A stretch of 8,911 bases of DNA from Pseudomonadota bacterium. Its GTDB lineage: Bacteria > Pseudomonadota > Alphaproteobacteria > Acetobacterales > Acetobacteraceae. The position numbers were made by a program, and so were the translations under genes. The stretch lies in assembly GCA_021807975.1 (NCBI GenBank), contig JAKBCJ010000175.1, positions 1-8,911 of the forward strand. The letters run 5' to 3'. Shown piece after piece: positions 6,318 to 8,911 of the stretch. Numbering within the stretch: position 1 is the first letter of the stretch; each line of letters starts with the position of its first letter. The notes beneath the pieces are model-generated. The model was given only the letters and a program-made list of their open reading frames with translations. It ran no database searches and was not told the origin of the DNA.

Positions 6318-6902
6318 TTATTGACCGGAAACTGGCACAGTCGCGGTGATAGGGCAGCTATGCTGCTGCTTGTCCTCGCAGCGTGCCCGCGCCAAGGCCA
6401 CAGCGTCGCGCGGGGAATTGGCACAGGCTACGTTGCACACCGACAGGTTGCCCGACATCCAGCACGCGACCCCAATATCCGACGCGGTGTCCGATGCGCA
6501 GCGCGCGGCGTTCTCCGCGGTGTTATGAATGTCGGGCTGGCGTTCGAACCCTCGGCTCATATCGGCGAAAACGCAGAATTTCGCCTCGGCCGACCGGGAC
6601 AGACAGGTATCCAGGGCCTGCAAGCCAACGCGGGGCGGCACGGTTTTCGGACATGGCATACGGTTATGGACCGGGGTGTCGGTTTCCGCCGGGTCGATGC
6701 GCATGCGCGATGCATACAGGTCATTGTTGGCCAGATCGGCGATCATGTAGGTGACCGTACACTTGATCGGTGCGTTGCTGTCGGCGATGACGGGCGGCTG
6801 ATCCAACGGCAGGTCGAACGACAACGGGCCGGCATGGGCGTTCGCAAACAAGGCTGTCGCGGCCAGCACCGCGGCCGCGATGACCCGGATCGGAGGGCGC
6901 AT
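6318..6902 (-). CDS. Secreted cysteine-rich protein of unknown function
   Basis: The 194-residue product has a typical signal peptide (MRPPIRVIAAAVLAATALF..., likely cut after AHA near residue 24). The mature part holds ten cysteines, an even number that fits five disulfide bonds in the periplasm or outside the cell. Six fall in the last third, with spacings such as CNVAC and the segment ACANSPRDAVALARARC. This end vaguely recalls small exported Cys-repeat domains such as DUF4189, but not closely enough to name it. The ATG at 6902 lies 2 nt after the upstream gene's TGA, and an AGGGGA ten bases upstream is a fair ribosome binding site, so the two form an operon. It converges with the SGNH-like gene, 32 nt between stops. 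The third-position pattern is normal for the genome. Function is unknown. Confidence 0.8.
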   Translation of the reverse strand: MRPPIRVIAAAVLAATALFANAHAGPLSFDLPLDQPPVIADSNAPIKCTVTYMIADLANNDLYASRMRIDPAETDTPVHNRMPCPKTVPPRVGLQALDTCLSRSAEAKFCVFADMSRGFERQPDIHNTAENAARCASDTASDIGVACWMSGNLSVCNVACANSPRDAVALARARCEDKQQHSCPITATVPVSGQ

Positions 6903-6904
6903 CG

Positions 6905-7519
6905 TCAATTCGTCCCCTGCCGCCAGCGGATCGGGGTCAGGTAGCCAGCGGTCGCATCGGTGATATCCACCACCTGCGTCTTTCCGACGTGGTATCGGAC
7001 GCTGAGGGCGACGTTCCGCGCCATCGGAACGAAGCGGGCGAAAATCTGCTCCGCCGCCGGGTTCGTATCGGTGCAGGTCTTGTCGGGGATCAGACGGTAG
7101 GACAGGCGAAAAAAGCCCTCCGGCCGGAACAGGAACACCAGATAGCTGCCGGTCCCGGTGCAGGCAGTCAGCCCCATTCGCAACGGACCCGCGGCATCGA
7201 CCGGAACGCCGAAATAGCGAACCTCGCCCGGATACTCGTTGGCCAGGGTCAGGGCATTCCATGACATGCCGGGATACGGTTCCGGCAGTTTCGCATTCAA
7301 ATCGGCCGGCGACATGCCGAACATGATACCGCCGGTCAGATTGGCGAAATCGGCCGCGGTCTGGCTGATCGCGGGACGGGAGCGCAGCAGATCGCTGTCC
7401 CACTGGACCGGCGCCGGGAAAAACACCGGCCTGGTCTGTTGGGGGGGCGCGCCGGGCGGCTGGGCGCAGGCCTGTCCAGCCCCCAGCAACAGCAGCAGGG
7501 CAATGCGGCGCGGACCCAT
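6905..7519 (-). CDS. Exported protein of unknown function
   Basis: The 204-residue product starts with a signal peptide, MGPRRIALLLLLGAGQACA, cut most likely after ACA at residue 19. GQAC is a poor lipobox, so a lipoprotein is less likely. A Pro/Gln-rich linker follows, then a globular part containing LTGGIMFGMSPADLN, YFGVPV, a SYLVFLFRPEGFFRLSYRL strand-rich stretch, and two cysteines (LTAC and KTC) that could form one disulfide. I do not recognise the family. The frame stays open upstream, but ATG 7519 is fixed by AAGGA eight bases before it and by the signal peptide. The next gene begins 2 nt after the stop and also encodes an exported protein, so the two may act together. The gene is divergent from htpG, with 143 nt between the starts. 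Confidence 0.85.
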   Translation of the reverse strand: MGPRRIALLLLLGAGQACAQPPGAPPQQTRPVFFPAPVQWDSDLLRSRPAISQTAADFANLTGGIMFGMSPADLNAKLPEPYPGMSWNALTLANEYPGEVRYFGVPVDAAGPLRMGLTACTGTGSYLVFLFRPEGFFRLSYRLIPDKTCTDTNPAAEQIFARFVPMARNVALSVRYHVGKTQVVDITDATAGYLTPIRWRQGTN

Positions 7520-7560
7520 CGTCGTTTTCCTTGGCAAGCAGGCGGGCGCCAGTCTAGCCG

Positions 7561-7594
7561 CCGCCGATGGCGGGGGGAAGTATTCCATCGGCGG
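7561..7594. promoter_or_regulatory. 10-bp perfect dyad in the htpG divergent promoter region
   Basis: CCGCCGATGG (7561-7570) and CCATCGGCGG (7585-7594) are exact reverse complements around 14 bases. The dyad lies upstream of the htpG -35 element and about 40 nt before the start of the divergent exported-protein gene, possibly in its leader or promoter. It could be an operator or an RNA hairpin in the leftward transcript. It is not a CIRCE (HrcA) element, since it lacks TTAGCACTC. Confidence 0.4.
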
Positions 7595-7610
7595 ATGCAC
7601 CGGATCGCGC

Positions 7611-7639
7611 ATTGAAACATAACGCGCGCGACCGCATAT
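7611..7639 (+). promoter_or_regulatory. Sigma-32 (RpoH) type heat-shock promoter of htpG
   Basis: ATTGAAA (7611-7617) and CCGCATAT (7632-7639) are 14 nt apart. The sigma-32 consensus is CTTGAAA, 11-15 nt, CCCCATNT, so 6 of 7 and 7 of 8 positions match with correct spacing. Transcription would begin near 7645-7647, giving a leader under 20 nt that just includes the AGGAG. This fits the known heat-shock control of htpG in proteobacteria. Confidence 0.6.
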
Positions 7640-7662
7640 GGGCCGGCGCAAGGAGACTATCC

Positions 7663-8911
7663 ATGGAAGACACTGTTTTAGAGCACCACTCATTTGGCGC
7701 CGAGGTCGGCCGCCTGCTGGATCTGGTCGTACACTCGCTGTATTCCGAGCGGGAGATTTTCCTGCGGGAACTGGTGGCGAACGCGGCCGATGCGGTGGAC
7801 CGCCGCCGGTTCGAGGCGCTGACAGATTCCAATCTGGCCCCGCCGCCTGACGCCAAGATCAGGATCGTGCCCGACAAAGACGCCAGCACGCTGCTGATTT
7901 CCGACGACGGGATCGGCATGACGCGTCAGGAATTGATCGACAACCTGGGCACCATCGCCCGCTCCGGCACCCGGGCTTTCACGCAGAATCTGGCGAACGC
8001 GAAGCCGGAGGACCGCCCGAGCCTGATCGGGCAGTTCGGGGTTGGGTTCTACTCGGCGTTCATGGTCGCGGATCGGGTCGAGGTCACGTCGCGCAAGGCC
8101 GGCGCTGAGGAGGCGTTCACCTGGGCGTCGGAAGGCGCGGGGCAATTCACCCTGGCCCATGCGACGCGGGAGCAGCCCGGCACCGACATCGTGCTGCATA
8201 TGAAGCCGGATGCGTCCGAATACCTGGAGCCGATGCGGCTGGAGACGGTGATCCGCAAATGGGCGGACCACATCACCCTGCCGATCACCGTGGCGCGGGA
8301 CGGCAAGGACCAGCCGGCCAACGAGGGCACCGCGCTGTGGCGCAAGGCCAAATCCGAAACGACAGAACAATCCTATAAGGAGTTCTATCGTCACCTGGGT
8401 CACTACTTCGACGAACCCTGGGCCACCCTGCATTGGAAGGCCGAGGGTACGCTGGAATATTTCTGCCTGCTGTTCATTCCGGGCATGAAGCCGTTCGACG
8501 TGGTGGACAATGATCGCGACGCGCATGTGCGCCTGCATGTCCGGCGCATGTTCATCACCGACAAGGCCGACCTGCTGCCGCACTGGCTGCGGTTCGTCAG
8601 CGGCGTGGTCGATACCGAAGACCTGCCGCTGAACGTCTCGCGGGAGATGCTGCAAACCACCCCGGTACTGGCGCGCATCCGCAAGGCGCTGATCGGGCGT
8701 GTCCTGACGGAACTGAAAAACCGCGCCAAGGAGACGGAGGATTACAACAAATTCTATGAGAATTTCGGCCCGATCCTGAAGGAAGGCGTTTGGGAGGACT
8801 CCGAACACCGCGCGGAAATCGCCCCGCTGCTGCGCTTCCGCTCGTCCGCACAGGACGGCTGGACCTCGCTGGCCGACTACGTTGGCCGGATGCAGGAAGG
8901 CCAGGATACGA
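7663..8911 (+). CDS. htpG: Chaperone protein HtpG (Hsp90), 3' end missing
   Basis: HtpG is the bacterial Hsp90, a homodimeric ATP-dependent chaperone of the cytoplasm that remodels client proteins with DnaK. The window holds the first 416 codons of about 620-640, without a stop, so the gene is cut by the window edge. The ATPase domain shows FLRELVANAADAVD (33-46; Glu36, Asn40 and Asp43 bind nucleotide/Mg), DDGIGM (81-86), and the lid motif GQFGVGF (123-129). The middle domain shows FIPGMKPFD, the RMFITD stretch, and LNVSREML with the conserved Arg327 that contacts ATP. The dimerisation domain is outside. ATG 7663 is well supported: AAGGAG (7650-7655) lies seven bases upstream and the protein begins with the usual short leader before FGAEVGRLLDL. 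A sigma-32 type promoter lies just upstream. The visible part is intact and uses codons like its neighbours. Confidence 0.97.
   Translation, partial: MEDTVLEHHSFGAEVGRLLDLVVHSLYSEREIFLRELVANAADAVDRRRFEALTDSNLAPPPDAKIRIVPDKDASTLLISDDGIGMTRQELIDNLGTIARSGTRAFTQNLANAKPEDRPSLIGQFGVGFYSAFMVADRVEVTSRKAGAEEAFTWASEGAGQFTLAHATREQPGTDIVLHMKPDASEYLEPMRLETVIRKWADHITLPITVARDGKDQPANEGTALWRKAKSETTEQSYKEFYRHLGHYFDEPWATLHWKAEGTLEYFCLLFIPGMKPFDVVDNDRDAHVRLHVRRMFITDKADLLPHWLRFVSGVVDTEDLPLNVSREMLQTTPVLARIRKALIGRVLTELKNRAKETEDYNKFYENFGPILKEGVWEDSEHRAEIAPLLRFRSSAQDGWTSLADYVGRMQEGQDT

Noticed and set aside
6282..6944. A 220-codon plus-strand frame.
   Set aside because: It is antisense to the cysteine-rich exported protein, which has a signal peptide, a ribosome binding site and operon spacing.
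7463..7474. A lipoprotein signal (GQAC) in the exported protein at 6905-7519.
   Set aside because: Gly and Gln at -3 and -2 do not fit the lipobox, while ACA followed by Gln is a good signal peptidase I site.
7520..7662. A CIRCE/HrcA operator upstream of htpG.
   Set aside because: No TTAGCACTC-N9-GAGTGCTAA pattern is present. The dyad found there has a different sequence and spacing.
7690..8808. A 372-codon open frame on the minus strand.
   Set aside because: It is the mirror frame of htpG, which is certain from its ATPase motifs and ribosome binding site.
1..8911. CRISPR arrays, tRNA or rRNA genes, transposases, phage or toxin-antitoxin genes.
   Set aside because: No regularly spaced direct repeats, tRNA-like folds, rRNA-like sequence or recombinase motifs were seen. 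Apart from the palindromic repeats the window reads as ordinary chromosome.

Overview
The window comes from a G+C-rich bacterial chromosome, roughly two-thirds G+C by eye, with strong G/C preference at third codon positions. The proteins (HisZ next to PurA, an AlgI-type acyltransferase, a PEP-CTERM-like surface protein) and the regulatory signatures suggest an alphaproteobacterium, most plausibly Rhodospirillales/Acetobacteraceae. The assignment is an inference from protein style, not from a marker gene.

Left part (1-3576, all on the minus strand). From right to left there is a secreted PEP-CTERM-like protein (2869-3576). It is followed by hisZ (1669-2823) and purA (376-1665), separated by only 3 nt, so histidine and purine biosynthesis share a transcription unit. 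After a 174-nt gap comes the N-terminus of a gene that leaves the window at position 1. Its sequence looks like the N-lobe of a protein kinase lacking the usual catalytic lysine. The gap holds a perfect 13-bp-stem palindrome that belongs to a dispersed repeat.

Middle (3577-6285). A 205-nt divergent promoter region contains two short palindromes and a perfect CtrA-type box (TTAA-N7-TTAA). It leads into a plus-strand two-gene cassette: an MBOAT O-acyltransferase (3782-5221), overlapping by one base a membrane-anchored SGNH-like protein (5221-6285). The architecture resembles AlgI/AlgJ-, PatA/PatB- or DltB/DltD-type systems, in which the membrane protein passes acyl groups outward and the SGNH-like partner puts them on an extracytoplasmic polymer. 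The polymer and the donor are unknown. The last ~35 codons of the SGNH gene lie inside a second, longer copy of the repeat seen downstream of purA.

Right part (6318-8911). Two small exported proteins of unknown function are encoded on the minus strand (6905-7519, then 6318-6902) as a tight operon. The second has ten cysteines. They are divergent from htpG (7663 to the window end, incomplete), the Hsp90 chaperone. htpG has a strong Shine-Dalgarno sequence and a very good match to a sigma-32 heat-shock promoter, and a 10-bp perfect dyad sits between the two promoters.

No tRNA, rRNA, CRISPR array, transposase or integrase was seen. The least described parts are the MBOAT/SGNH cassette next to a PEP-CTERM-like protein, the dispersed repeat that has entered a coding sequence, the kinase-like fragment, and the cysteine-rich secreted pair.
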